Source: JAFGJQ01 sp964495075 (lineage in GTDB: Bacteria; Planctomycetota; Phycisphaerae; UBA1845). From it: 64,000 nucleotides of DNA. Below, one piece after another: positions 35,099 through 44,367 of this stretch. The position numbers were made by a program, and so were the translations under genes. Below the pieces are notes generated by a model. It saw only the letters and a program-made list of their open reading frames with translations, did no database searches and had not been told where the DNA came from. Each line of letters begins with the position of its first letter. Within the stretch, counting starts at the first letter, position 1. Location of the stretch: contig CAZBUJ010000002.1 in assembly GCA_964495075.1 (NCBI GenBank), positions 104,003-168,002 on the forward strand, written 5' to 3'.

Positions 35099-35209
35099 CT
35101 CCTGGGGCACCCCGGCCGATCGGTCTGCTGACCCGGCGTGAGTTTCTGGTCCCAACGGCGGCGCGAGGGCACCGCCCGTCGGTCGCCGGAGGCGGCCACC
35201 GATCGGCGA

Positions 35210-36559
35210 TTAGCCGTTGGCGATCGGCCATTCGCGCAGCGCGCCCGCTCCTCGCGCCCTGGCTGGATCGACCAGGGCCAGCAGTCCCAGGCCCGCCAGG
35301 AAGAACACAATGAGCGCGACGATGGACAACCGGGCCGAGCCGGTGAGCTGCGCGATCACCGCGAACGCGAACGGGCCCCAGATCGCCGAAAACTTGCTGA
35401 ACACCGTGTAGAAACCGAAGAACTCCGCGCTCGCGGCGGCGGGAATCATCGAACCGTAGAACGATCGGCTCAGCGCCTGCGAGCCGCCCAGCACCAGGCC
35501 GACCACCACGCCCAACACCAGGTACTCGACCTGCGTCTCGATGAAATAGGCATAGATGACGACGCCCGACCAGAGCACCAGCGTGACCATCACCGCCCGC
35601 TTGGTGCCCAACCGGTCGGCCACCCGGCTGAACACCACCGCCCCCACCATCGCCACGCCCTGAATGGCCAACAGCGTCACCATCAGGAACGTGGTGCCCA
35701 ACTCCAACTCCTGCTTGCCGAAGATGGTGGCCATCGTGATGACGGTCTGGATGCCGTCGTTGTAGAGCATGAACGCGATCAGAAACAGCACGAGATGCCG
35801 GTACCGGCTGACGTGGGCGGTGGTGGTCAGCGTGCGCCGGAACCCGACCGCCGCGACGGCTAGCGGCCGCGGCCAACGGGCGTACGGCGCCGGCACCCGC
35901 TCGAGGGACGGTTCCTCCTTCAGCAACACGGCGGTAATGATCGTGAATCCCGCCCACCAGACGGCGGTTGTCGCGATCGCCACCCGGGCGGCCGTCCCCT
36001 GCGACATGCCCAGCGCTTCGTGCCCGGCGATCAGCCCCAGCGCCAACGCGAACTGCAGCCCGCCCCCCAGGTACCCGTACGCGTAGCCGCGCCCGGACAT
36101 GCGGTCCAACCGATCCCCCGAAACCAACTGCGGCAGGAATGCGTCGTAGAAGACGTTGGCCCCGACGAACCCGACCTGGGCCCCGATGAACAGCACCAGC
36201 GTCAGCACGACGTCGCCCGAGCCGCAGAAGTACAACAGGGCGGTGAACAGGCTCCCGCCGTAGGCGAACGTCAGCAGCAGTCGCTTCTTGGCCGCCGTGA
36301 AGTCGGCGATCGCTCCCAGCACCGGGGCGAACAGAAACGACACCGCCGCCGCCACCGCCACCGCCGCCGCCCATAGCGTGCTCGCCTCGTAGTGGGTGCC
36401 CCAAAGGTCGACGCCGTCCGGCCCCACCACCGCTTCGGCAAAGTACGCCGGCAGCACCCCGGCTAACACCGTCGTCGCGTACGCCGAGTTCGCCCAGTCA
36501 TACATGCACCAACCGAACTCCCGCCGCGGGTTACTCAGTTCGCTCGACTTGAGTTCCAT
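35210..36559 (-). CDS. UMF1/Atg22-type MFS transporter
   Basis: Inner-membrane major facilitator of the UMF1 (vacuole effluxer Atg22-like) family, 449 residues from ATG 36559 (MELKSSELSNPRREFGWCMY). The diagnostic opening WCMYDWANSAYATTVLAGVL, the PVLGAIADFTAAKKRLL loop after helix 2-3, and VFYDAFLPQLVSGDRLDRMS followed by GYAYGYLGGG are all present, with about 12 membrane helices. The substrate is unknown; fungal relatives export amino acids from the vacuole. The extreme C-terminus (REWPIANG) is encoded within sequence resembling the interspersed repeat tail, suggesting the repeat supplied the present stop codon. Convergent with metH. Confidence 0.85.
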   Translation of the reverse strand: MELKSSELSNPRREFGWCMYDWANSAYATTVLAGVLPAYFAEAVVGPDGVDLWGTHYEASTLWAAAVAVAAAVSFLFAPVLGAIADFTAAKKRLLLTFAYGGSLFTALLYFCGSGDVVLTLVLFIGAQVGFVGANVFYDAFLPQLVSGDRLDRMSGRGYAYGYLGGGLQFALALGLIAGHEALGMSQGTAARVAIATTAVWWAGFTIITAVLLKEEPSLERVPAPYARWPRPLAVAAVGFRRTLTTTAHVSRYRHLVLFLIAFMLYNDGIQTVITMATIFGKQELELGTTFLMVTLLAIQGVAMVGAVVFSRVADRLGTKRAVMVTLVLWSGVVIYAYFIETQVEYLVLGVVVGLVLGGSQALSRSFYGSMIPAAASAEFFGFYTVFSKFSAIWGPFAFAVIAQLTGSARLSIVALIVFFLAGLGLLALVDPARARGAGALREWPIANG

Positions 36560-36892
36560 GACCCCCCAGACTCCGCGCCAACCGTCACCGCCCCAGCGGG
36601 CGGCATTGTACTCGATTGCCTGACCAAAGGCCGCGCCGCTCCCCTGATCCACTGTTCCCCCACCGAGAATCGCCGCGTATGCCATGGCCGCCTAGGTAGG
36701 TCGGACCCCGCCCGACAACGGCGGGCCAGGTATTCCGACAGCCCGCGGACGCCCGCGGTACAAGCGCCGTGGCGTTTTATAACGGCAGCGCATTGCAACA
36801 TCGCTGAGCTACCGACACGACAAACGGATGCATCACGGTCACCTGTGCCGTGGCGGGGCACGCATCCGGCAACCAAACAAGGGGGGCACGAA

Positions 36893-37210
36893 ATGGAGAT
36901 GTCGCGCGGCCTGTTGGCCATCCTCGCGCTGCTCGCACTGGGTTTCTGCCTGGACGTCGCCAGATGGGTAGAGGGCGGTCCGGCGTTGTGGGTCGGTCTC
37001 GCGCTGCTGGCCGGCCGCATCGCCGCGATCATGGACATCCTGATGCGCACCAGGGGCGGATGGTTGCTGGCGATCGGATTCTTCGTAGCGATCATCGCCT
37101 CGAACCTCGCGGCCCTCGGGCAGATGGGCGGGGTCGCTATTTTCATGGGCCTGCTCATCCCGGTCCTGTGCCTGGGCTACCTGGTCATCGTACGGGCCGA
37201 GTTCGAATAG
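36893..37210 (+). CDS. Small three-helix membrane protein
   Basis: A 105-residue hydrophobic protein of unknown function with about three membrane helices (LLAILALLALGFCLDVARWV, GGWLLAIGFFVAIIASNLAA, VAIFMGLLIPVLCLGYLVIV). ATG 36893 has GGGGGG 6 bases upstream; ATG 36899 is an alternative. No family recognised. It is divergent from the MFS gene and alone on its strand. Confidence 0.6.
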   Translation: MEMSRGLLAILALLALGFCLDVARWVEGGPALWVGLALLAGRIAAIMDILMRTRGGWLLAIGFFVAIIASNLAALGQMGGVAIFMGLLIPVLCLGYLVIVRAEFE

Positions 37211-38408
37211 GAACGACGGGCGCCGCCGAAGGCTGCCCGGCCGGGATGGACGCGGCCAGGCCCGCCCGAAGGTTGCTCGGCGAAACGGCGAGGCGGCGAG
37301 GACGGGCCCCACCCAACGGCCCTAAGCTGACGCCTGACATCGGTACGCCGTTCGCGACCGCAGGCGTGAAGTCGCGCATCACGCTGAGAAGCGTACGAAC
37401 GGTAGTACCGCCCCGCCGCTGCTTCCCGTGCAAGCGATCCCCATGGGCGATCGGCGGGCCGAGCCCACGTCGGGCGATTGCCCCGAACGCCGCCGTTGGG
37501 AGCTATTGGGCACCGCCCGACATCGGCGCATCGCATGGGGTGATGACGCGCGTCGTGCGGTGCCTGCGGCCAAGCGTCCATGGTGAAAACCGTACGTGGT
37601 TCCCCCATTACGCCCGGACCCCGGTTCTGCTATCGTCCCCCCAGGGGGAGGGGGGCGCACTGTGGAAAGCACGGACGCTGTCTCGCTCCGACCCTCGCGC
37701 ACGGTGCCGCCGCCCCACTTGCTCAACGACTCAGTTTCGCTTCGTACGCGAAAGGCACATCGCGCAAACAAACGCGCCACGCATGTCTGGACAGGGTACG
37801 GCAGATTCCGAGCCGACCGATCGCGCTTGCACGAACGAGTTCGCCGGCCTCAAGGCCAGCGGCGTGGCCGCAAACAGGTCAGGCTCCGCCCTATCAGAAA
37901 CCGGCGCCCGGCCGCCTCGCCAACCCTCGCGACGCCGTTCGAAACGGCTTTGTCGCCGCCGTGCAAGCCGGATGCCGGCGGGACCAGGCCCGCCGCCCGC
38001 CCGACAGGCCCCGCGGAAAGTTCCTGAATTCCGCGTCAAACCCACCTGATCACCCGGCTATTCTCCGGTGTAATGAATGGAAGGTGGAGAATCGGAGCTT
38101 GGAGGATCAGGAGAGAGACGGCTACTTGAGAGAGAGAGTAGCCAGCGACCCCGTTCGTGCTCCGGCAAACGTGTTGACCGTGTCACGCCGTGATAGAACG
38201 CGGGTTGAAAACCGGGTGCCGTCGCCCGGCCCCCGGGCCGCCCCGCGCGCCCCCCCCACGCCGCAAACCACCCCCAAGCGGCGGGGCCCACCCGCGCGCA
38301 AAACTACCACTTCCCAGTGCCTCTGACGCCTGTGTGAGTGCCCTGTCCCTGCTCCCTCCAGCATGGACAGGGCATTTGCCTGCGCGCTCGAGGGGAGGTC
38401 AAACGGTG
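37211..38408. other. 1.2-kb region without recognisable gene
   Basis: The longest apparent gene-free stretch. Frames through it are Arg/Pro/Ala-rich on all strands and lack domains and ribosome binding sites. It holds a CCCCCC/GGGGGG palindrome near 37640-37660, a GGCTAC/GTAGCC hairpin near 38120-38143, and the carA hairpin at its end. It could be a decayed locus; I cannot identify a parent gene. Confidence 0.5.
38339..38374 (-). terminator. Strong hairpin after carA
   Basis: TGCCCTGTCC (38339-38348) pairs perfectly with GGACAGGGCA (38365-38374); a second inner stem TGCT/AGCA closes the loop. It lies 35 bases beyond the carA stop. A T tract is absent on the minus strand, so it may stabilise the transcript end rather than terminate alone. 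Confidence 0.55.
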
Positions 38409-39638
38409 TCACACCGCACGCAATGGCATGAACGGGGCCCGGCCGGTCTGCATCATCGTTACGAATTCGTCGAACAGATAGGCCGAATCGTGCGGGCCGG
38501 GGGCGGCTTCCGGATGGTACTGGACGGCAAAGACCGGCTCGCTGCGATGGGCGAAACCCTCCACGCTCTGATCGTTCAGGCTCCGGTGCGTCATCACCGC
38601 CCCCGCGGCCGGCAGCGAATCCGGCGTGACCGCGAAGCCGTGGTTCTGGCTCGTGATCTCCACCCGGCCCGTCACCACGTTCATCACCGGATGGTTGATC
38701 CCGTGATGCCCGAACTTCAGTTTGTGCGTGCGAGCCCCCATCGCGAGGCCCAGTAGCTGGTGTCCCAGGCAGATGCCAAACAGTGGCACCTTGCCGATCA
38801 ATGCCCGGACCGTGGCGATCGTCTCCGTCACCGGCTCCGGGTCGCCCGGGCCGTTACAGACCATCACGCCGTCCGGCTTGTGCTCGAGAATCGCCTCCGC
38901 CGCCGTCGCGCAGGGCACCACCCACACCGCGCAGCCCCGCGACGCCAGGTGCCGCAGGATGTTGCTCTTCGCCCCGGTGTCGATGGCCACCACCCGCAAC
39001 CCGTCGCGAGTCGCGGCGGCCGGCAGCGAGGTCGAAGACATGCCCGACGCCGCCCCGGCCGGCACGGCCGGCCCCTCCGCGGCCCGCGCCGCCGCCGGAC
39101 CGTCCGGCCCCGCCACCGGTTCCGGCAGCGGCTCGGTCCAGTCGTCCGACGTGGCCCGGGTCACGCGATCGGCCAGCTTCCGCCCCACCATGCTCGGCGA
39201 GGCCAGGGCCTGGGCGACCAGCACCCGGTCGTCCCGCTCCTCGGTCGACATCACGCCCCGCAGGGATCCATGCACGCGCAAGCGACGCGTCAATGCGCGA
39301 GTGTCAAGCCCTGTCATCGCCACGATCCCGTGCTCGGCCAGGTACGCCCGCAAACCCCCCGTCGCCCGCCAGTTGCTGTGCCGTTCCACCAGTTCCCGCA
39401 TCACGAAGCCCGACAGGAACGGCCGGCGCGATTCCCAGTCCGCATCGTTCACCCCGTAGTTGCCCATCATCGGCGCCGTCATCACCACCAACTGCCCGCA
39501 ATACGACGGATCGGTCAGTACCTCCTGGTACCCGACCATGGCCGTGTTGAACACGACTTCACCGGTCACCGTGCCCGCCGCCCCCACGCCCCGGCCGGTG
39601 AATACGGTCCCGTCTTCCAGTGCGAGCTTGCACGTCAT
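38409..39638 (-). CDS. carA: Carbamoyl-phosphate synthase small (glutaminase) subunit
   Basis: Hydrolyses glutamine and passes ammonia to the large subunit to make carbamoyl phosphate for pyrimidines and arginine. ATG 39638 (MTCKLALEDGTVFTGRGVGA) is the family start and overlaps the carB stop (ATGA). The N-terminal CPSase_sm_chain domain runs to about 165. The class I glutamine amidotransferase domain (about 215-400) has the nucleophile cysteine in FGICLGHQLLGLAMG and the H-P-E triad motif (AVQYHPEA). Between them is an Ala/Pro/Gly-rich linker of about 45 residues (EPVAGPDGPAAARAAEGPAV and on) absent from E. coli CarA. The gene order carB-carA is reversed compared with the usual carAB. Confidence 0.95.
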   Translation of the reverse strand: MTCKLALEDGTVFTGRGVGAAGTVTGEVVFNTAMVGYQEVLTDPSYCGQLVVMTAPMMGNYGVNDADWESRRPFLSGFVMRELVERHSNWRATGGLRAYLAEHGIVAMTGLDTRALTRRLRVHGSLRGVMSTEERDDRVLVAQALASPSMVGRKLADRVTRATSDDWTEPLPEPVAGPDGPAAARAAEGPAVPAGAASGMSSTSLPAAATRDGLRVVAIDTGAKSNILRHLASRGCAVWVVPCATAAEAILEHKPDGVMVCNGPGDPEPVTETIATVRALIGKVPLFGICLGHQLLGLAMGARTHKLKFGHHGINHPVMNVVTGRVEITSQNHGFAVTPDSLPAAGAVMTHRSLNDQSVEGFAHRSEPVFAVQYHPEAAPGPHDSAYLFDEFVTMMQTGRAPFMPLRAV

Positions 39639-42600
39639 GCCGGTCGACCTCGCCCCACGTAATCCTGCACCGCGGCCACCGGCGCCTCGCCCCGCCGCAA
39701 CGCCCGAATCGCCCCCACCGCCGCCCGGGCCCCGGCCAGCGTGGTGATCAGCGGGATGTTCTCCTGGATGCACGCCGCCCGCCAGCGACCTTCCTCCCAC
39801 GCCGCCCCCTTGTGGATCGGCGTGTTGATCAGCATGGCCAGCTCACCCTCGTGGATCATCTTGAGGAGGAAGGGATAGACCTCGTCCTCGTGCTTCGACA
39901 CGATTTGCGACGGCACGCCGCCCTCGAGCAGCGCCGCGTGCGTGCCGATCGTCGACACGATCTCGAACCCCATCTCGTGCAGCTCGCGAGCGATCGAAAC
40001 CACTCGCGGCTTGTCCGGGTCGTTCGTGCTGACCAGCACGCGGCCCTCGGTGGGCAGCGTGGTGCCGGCCGCCCGCATCGCCTTGGCGAACGCGATGGGG
40101 TACGAGTCATCCATGCCCATCACCTCGCCGGTGCTCTTCATCTCCGGCCCCAGCACGGCGTCCACGCCGTGGAACCGGTTGAACGGAAACACCGGCGCCT
40201 TGACCGACACGTGCTTGGGGGCCTGCACGTCGCGGATCCCCGCCTCACCCAGGGCCACGTTCAGGCTCCTGCCCAGCATCACCTTGGTGGCGATGTTGGC
40301 CCACGGCACCCCGGTGGCTTTGCTGACGAAGGGGACCGTCCGCGACGCCCGCGGGTTCACCTCGAGCACGTACACCGTCCGTTCGTGGATGGCGAACTGG
40401 ACGTTCATCAGCCCGCACACGTGCATGCGCCGGGCGAGCAGCTTGACCTGGTAGGTGATCTCGTCGATGAGCGACGGCGACAGCGAATACGGCGGCAGCG
40501 TACAGCAACTGTCACCGCTGTGGATACCCGCCTCTTCGATGTGCTCCATCACGCCGCAGATGTCGCACCGGCGCACCTCGCCATGGTCGCCGACCAGGCC
40601 GTAGTCGCTCACCGCGTCGACGTCCACCTCCACCGCGTCGAGCAGGAACTTGTCGATCAGGATCGGATTACGACGACCGCTTACGCTCTCCCGGTCGCTC
40701 GCCGACCACGCCCGGGCCACGTATTCCTCCAGGTCGGCCGGGTTGTTGCATACCTCCATCGCCCGGCCGCCCAGCACGTACGAAGGCCGGACGATGATGG
40801 GATAGCCGATCCGATCCGCGATCCGCAACGCCCGCTCGGGCGTGTCGGCCACGTCGCTGGCCGGCTGCATCAGGCCCAAGTCGTGGATGATCTGCTTGAA
40901 GTGCTCGCGCTCCTCGGCCAGATGGATGTTTCGCGGGCTTGTGCCAACGATTGGCACTCCACGGGCCGCCAGGCCTTCCGCCAGGTTCAGCGGCGTCTGG
41001 CCGCCGAACTGCACGATGACGCCGCGCAAGCGCCCCGACGGCGCCGACGCCGCCTCCACGCCGCCGGTCGGCGGCACAAACGGCTGCCCGTTAAACCGCT
41101 CGCAGACGTTCAGCACGTCCTCGTGGGTCAGCGGCTCGAAGAACAGGTGATCGCTCGTGTCGAAGTCGGTGCTGACCGTCTCGGGGTTGGAGTTGACCAT
41201 CACCGCTTCGTAGCCCATGTTCCGCGCGGCCTGGGCGGCGTGCACGCAACAGTAGTCGAACTCGATGCCCTGCCCGATCCGGTTCGGACCGCCCCCGATG
41301 ATCACGACCTTCGCCGTGTCCGACACGCGAATCTCGTCGTCGTAGGCGGTGACCACGATGTGCTCGTCGTCGAGCGGACGGTAGCCGAACGGCGGGCGGA
41401 TGTCGCGCAACTCGATCACCCGCCGTACCCGGCTGCGACCGTCGCCGCCCTGCCGCGGCGAGTCGCGCAGGTCCGCCACCGCCTGCGGGTCGCGGATGAT
41501 CGTGGTCACCGGGCCCTCGTGCGTGGAATAGTAGTACGGGGTCGCGGCGTCGAACTCCGCCGCGCACGTGTCGACCAGCTTGTACACCGGGCGATGCCGC
41601 CGCAACTCCTGCAACGCGGGGGACTGCCCGTCCAGGTTCCACACGTTGCAGAGCTGGATGTCCGAGTAGCCCAGCCCCTTGGCCCGGCGATAGAGGTCGT
41701 GGACCTTGCCGTCCAGTCGACACGCCCCGCCCGCAAGGTCGATCGACTGCAACTCATCTTCGAACCTGACCAGTTCTTCGATCTGGCTGAGAAACCACGG
41801 GTCGATGCCCGACAATTCGTGCACCGTGTCCAGCGACCAGCCGAGCTTGAACGCATAGCGAATATAGTAGATCCGACCCTGGCACGCGTGCGACAGCTTG
41901 TCGCGCAGCACGTCATCCGGCACCGGCCAGCCCCGGGCCGACTCCTCCTCCCAGTCGCCCGGCGCCTCGCCGAGATTGGTGCCGCCGAAGTACACGCCGC
42001 CCTGATCCGACTCGCCGCCCGCCTCGTCGACCCACACGTACTCGTCCCCCCGGCGGTCCTGGACGGCCTGGTGGCGGAACCCGTGCAGCCAGAGATCGTT
42101 CGCGTCGAGACCCAGCCCGTACCGCTTGATCTCCATCGACCGGATACACTTCTGCAGCGCCTCCTTGAAGGTGCGGCCAATGGCCATCGCCTCCCCCACC
42201 GACTTCATGTGCGTGGTCAACGTCTCGTCGGCGTCGGGAAACTTCTCGAACGCCCACCGCGGCATCTTGACCACCACGTAGTCCAGCGTCGGCTCGAAGC
42301 AGGCGACCGTTTTCCGCGTGATATCGTTGGGAATCTCGTCCAACGTGTAGCCGATGGCCAGCTTGGTCGCGACTTTCGCGATGGGGAAGCCGGTGGCCTT
42401 CGACGCCAGGGCCGACGACCGCGACACCCGCGGGTTCATCTCGATGACCACCATCCGTCCCGTCGACGGCTCCACCGCGAACTGGATGTTCGAGCCGCCG
42501 GTCTCCACGCCGATCGCCCGGATGATGCGAATCGCGGCGTCCCGCATAACCTGATACTCGCGGTCGCTCAGGGTCATGGCCGGGGCCACCGTGATCGAGT

Positions 42601-43351
42601 CGCCGGTGTGCACGCCCATCGGATCGAGGTTCTCGATACTGCACACGATGACCACGTTGTCGTTGCGGTCCCGCATCACCTCCAGTTCGAACTCTTTCCA
42701 GCCGAGCAGGCTTTCCTCGATCAGGATCTCGTTGATTCGCGACAACGCGAGACCGCTGCGGGCCAGTCGCCGGAAGTCGTCGCGGGTGCGGGCGAAGCCG
42801 CCGCCGGCCCCGCCGAGCGTGTACGCCGGCCGTACGCAGCACGGCAGCCCCACCTCGTCAACCACCTTCTCCGCTTCGCGCAGCGAATGGGCAACACCCG
42901 AGCGCGGCAGGTCCATCCGGATCGACGCCATCGTTTGCTTGAACGCCGTCCGGTCCTCCGCCCGGTGGATGGCATCGCGATCCGCCCCGATGAGCCGGAC
43001 ATCGAACTCGGCCAGAATCCCGCGTTCCGACGCCTCGACAGCACAGTTCAGACCCGTCTGACCACCCAGCGTCGGCAGGATCGAGTCGACCGGCGTGCCG
43101 TTGGCGGCCTCCCTGGCCAGCACTTTGGCCAGCACATCGGGGGTCACGGGCTCGATGTACGTGCGGTCGGCCACCTCGGGGTCGGTCATGATGGTGGCCG
43201 GGTTGCTGTTGAGCAGGACGATGCCGATACCTTCGTCGCGGAGGGCCTTGCACGCCTGGGTGCCGGAATAGTCGAACTCGCAGGCCTGTCCAATGACAAT
43301 AGGCCCGCTGCCGATGATCAGGACGCGTCGGATATCGGAATCCTTGGGCAT
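39635..43351 (-). CDS. carB: Carbamoyl-phosphate synthase large subunit
   Basis: Synthesises carbamoyl phosphate from bicarbonate, ammonia and two ATP. The start is ATG 43351 (MPKDSDIRRVLIIGSGPIVI), giving 1238 residues against about 1070 in E. coli. Both ATP-grasp halves are intact, with the two signatures RPAYTLGGAGGG and RPSYVLGGRAMEV, and the allosteric domain is at the C-terminus. The extra length comes mainly from two insertions. One of about 50 residues lies in the oligomerisation domain (near HQAVQDRRGDEYVWVDEAGG), and one of about 60 lies just before the second half (RDIRPPFGYRPLDDEHIVVT, ahead of VVIIGGGPNRIGQG). The stop codon overlaps the carA start, so the subunits are translationally coupled. 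A putative promoter lies about 190 bases upstream. Confidence 0.95.
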   Translation of the reverse strand: MPKDSDIRRVLIIGSGPIVIGQACEFDYSGTQACKALRDEGIGIVLLNSNPATIMTDPEVADRTYIEPVTPDVLAKVLAREAANGTPVDSILPTLGGQTGLNCAVEASERGILAEFDVRLIGADRDAIHRAEDRTAFKQTMASIRMDLPRSGVAHSLREAEKVVDEVGLPCCVRPAYTLGGAGGGFARTRDDFRRLARSGLALSRINEILIEESLLGWKEFELEVMRDRNDNVVIVCSIENLDPMGVHTGDSITVAPAMTLSDREYQVMRDAAIRIIRAIGVETGGSNIQFAVEPSTGRMVVIEMNPRVSRSSALASKATGFPIAKVATKLAIGYTLDEIPNDITRKTVACFEPTLDYVVVKMPRWAFEKFPDADETLTTHMKSVGEAMAIGRTFKEALQKCIRSMEIKRYGLGLDANDLWLHGFRHQAVQDRRGDEYVWVDEAGGESDQGGVYFGGTNLGEAPGDWEEESARGWPVPDDVLRDKLSHACQGRIYYIRYAFKLGWSLDTVHELSGIDPWFLSQIEELVRFEDELQSIDLAGGACRLDGKVHDLYRRAKGLGYSDIQLCNVWNLDGQSPALQELRRHRPVYKLVDTCAAEFDAATPYYYSTHEGPVTTIIRDPQAVADLRDSPRQGGDGRSRVRRVIELRDIRPPFGYRPLDDEHIVVTAYDDEIRVSDTAKVVIIGGGPNRIGQGIEFDYCCVHAAQAARNMGYEAVMVNSNPETVSTDFDTSDHLFFEPLTHEDVLNVCERFNGQPFVPPTGGVEAASAPSGRLRGVIVQFGGQTPLNLAEGLAARGVPIVGTSPRNIHLAEEREHFKQIIHDLGLMQPASDVADTPERALRIADRIGYPIIVRPSYVLGGRAMEVCNNPADLEEYVARAWSASDRESVSGRRNPILIDKFLLDAVEVDVDAVSDYGLVGDHGEVRRCDICGVMEHIEEAGIHSGDSCCTLPPYSLSPSLIDEITYQVKLLARRMHVCGLMNVQFAIHERTVYVLEVNPRASRTVPFVSKATGVPWANIATKVMLGRSLNVALGEAGIRDVQAPKHVSVKAPVFPFNRFHGVDAVLGPEMKSTGEVMGMDDSYPIAFAKAMRAAGTTLPTEGRVLVSTNDPDKPRVVSIARELHEMGFEIVSTIGTHAALLEGGVPSQIVSKHEDEVYPFLLKMIHEGELAMLINTPIHKGAAWEEGRWRAACIQENIPLITTLAGARAAVGAIRALRRGEAPVAAVQDYVGRGRPA

Positions 43352-43538
43352 GCTCCTCGGAGGCTCATGATCGGGCCGCGGCTCCTTCCCGGGCGGCAGA
43401 GCATACCCGCTCAACGCCCACGGTTCCAGCCCGTCACCGGCCGCGGGCGACCGACGGCGCACCGCGTCGACGCCTCGGTCACCGGGCGCTGCGATCCGCG
43501 ACACCTGCGCCGATGCGCGTCCAAACCGCCGCCGCTCG

Positions 43539-43569
43539 TTTATATTGTATTCAAAATAATTCCTGCCAA
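43539..43569 (-). promoter_or_regulatory. Possible carBA promoter
   Basis: On the minus strand TTGGCA (43569-43564) and TATAAA (43544-43539) are spaced by 19 bases within an AT-rich island unusual for this GC-rich window. The spacing is long, so the assignment is tentative. The 190-base leader could host pyrimidine or arginine control, but I recognise no known element. Confidence 0.35.
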
Positions 43570-43637
43570 TGACATGCCCGGCGGGTCGAGGCAATCTACT
43601 GTAACTATATGTTAGAAAGAATAGTATGACTGACACC

Positions 43638-43653
43638 GTCACGAATGCGTGAC
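43638..43653. promoter_or_regulatory. Inverted repeat GTCACG-N4-CGTGAC, possible operator
   Basis: A perfect 6-bp inverted repeat with a 4-base spacer, 11 bases upstream of the -35 box of the HesB-fold gene and within the divergent region shared with carBA. Another GTCACG half-site lies near 43706. Confidence 0.45.
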
Positions 43654-43664
43654 AAGACAAATAT

Positions 43665-43692
43665 TTGACAGAAAGCATATTTGCGGTATGGT
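43665..43692 (+). promoter_or_regulatory. Sigma-70-like promoter of the HesB-fold gene
   Basis: TTGACA (43665-43670) and TATGGT (43687-43692) are separated by 16 bases. The start codon at 43792 is about 90 bases downstream of the expected transcription start. Confidence 0.6.
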
Positions 43693-43791
43693 TCAGGCAG
43701 GCCCGTCACGCTAGCGGCCGACGGGCCACCACGAATGCGACCACGGACCGCGTACCCATATACCGTCCACCGGATCGAAAGGAGGAGTCCC

Positions 43792-44049
43792 GTGCTCACC
43801 GTCACCGACGCCGCTGCCGCCCGCCTCCACGAAATGGCTGAATGCGGACCGGAGGGCAAGACGCTCCGGCTCGAGCAGGAAGGGACACGACTGGGATTCG
43901 TCTGGGATGAGAAAAAGCCCGGCGACAAGGCCATCGCCCACGACGGCGCGACGGTGCTGGTCTGCGACGAGCAAACGGCCGGGAAGCTCAGCGGCCGAAC
44001 CATGGACGTGAAACAGACCGCCGAGGGGCCCGCCCTGATGCTGACGTAG
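43792..44049 (+). CDS. HesB/IscA-fold protein lacking the Fe-S cysteines
   Basis: An 85-residue protein. GTG 43792 follows an excellent Shine-Dalgarno sequence (AAAGGAGGAG, 5 bases upstream). VLTVTDAAAARLHEMAECGP followed by KTLRLEQEGTRLGFVWDEKK resembles the A-type Fe-S carrier/HesB fold (TDxAAxxL, then xLRLxxxG). The conserved cysteine after G-G in that family is replaced (EGTRLG), and the C-terminal C-G-C is absent (GPALMLT). The two cysteines present (AEC, LVCDEQ) are elsewhere. A canonical role in iron-sulfur cluster transfer is therefore unlikely; cysteine-free members of this fold are of unknown function. It has its own promoter and is divergent from carBA. Confidence 0.65.
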   Translation: MLTVTDAAAARLHEMAECGPEGKTLRLEQEGTRLGFVWDEKKPGDKAIAHDGATVLVCDEQTAGKLSGRTMDVKQTAEGPALMLT

Positions 44050-44367
44050 GGGGCGCCCGGCGCCTCGAAACCACCACGATGCGCGACGCCTCGGCACGCG
44101 CGCCGGCGGTCCCCCACCCCCACGCCCGGGGCACCGTGAACGTCCACGGGACCGCCTGCCTCCATCCCACCGCGACGCCAACTTCGTTCGCACAAAAAGC
44201 AAGTGAAGACCGGCCATCCGCTTACCTCCGTCGTCGGCGTCATAACGTAATTCGTTTGTGGACATAGCTTTAGAAAATCAAACAACCCGCTTCCGCGGCG
44301 CTTGCGGGACCCGCGCGGCTGGTGCTATACTTGCAGTTCAATTAAATTTCCGCGGGGACGAGGAACC
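44050..44367. other. Intergenic upstream of the marR-like gene
   Basis: No gene is recognised up to the MarR start. The region contains an AT-rich patch (about 44245-44285) and the promoter at 44302-44331. Confidence 0.5.
44302..44331 (+). promoter_or_regulatory. Promoter of the MarR/methyltransferase pair
   Basis: TTGCGG (44302-44307) and TATACT (44326-44331) are spaced by 18 bases. The AT-rich TTCAATTAAATTTCC just downstream, between promoter and ribosome binding site, is a plausible autoregulatory operator for the MarR protein, but no perfect palindrome is present. Confidence 0.5.

Noticed and set aside
39620..43615. Very long open frame opposite carB (also similar ones opposite the kinase at 20152-22779, metH at 32128-35037 and the RHS gene at 55052-57895)
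   Set aside because: Antisense shadows of GC-rich coding regions; His/Arg/Gly-rich composition, no domains, and the opposite strands encode clear conserved proteins.
43681..43791. Longer N-terminus of the HesB-fold protein
   Set aside because: It would include the promoter and upstream leader; the strong Shine-Dalgarno sequence before GTG 43792 decides the start.
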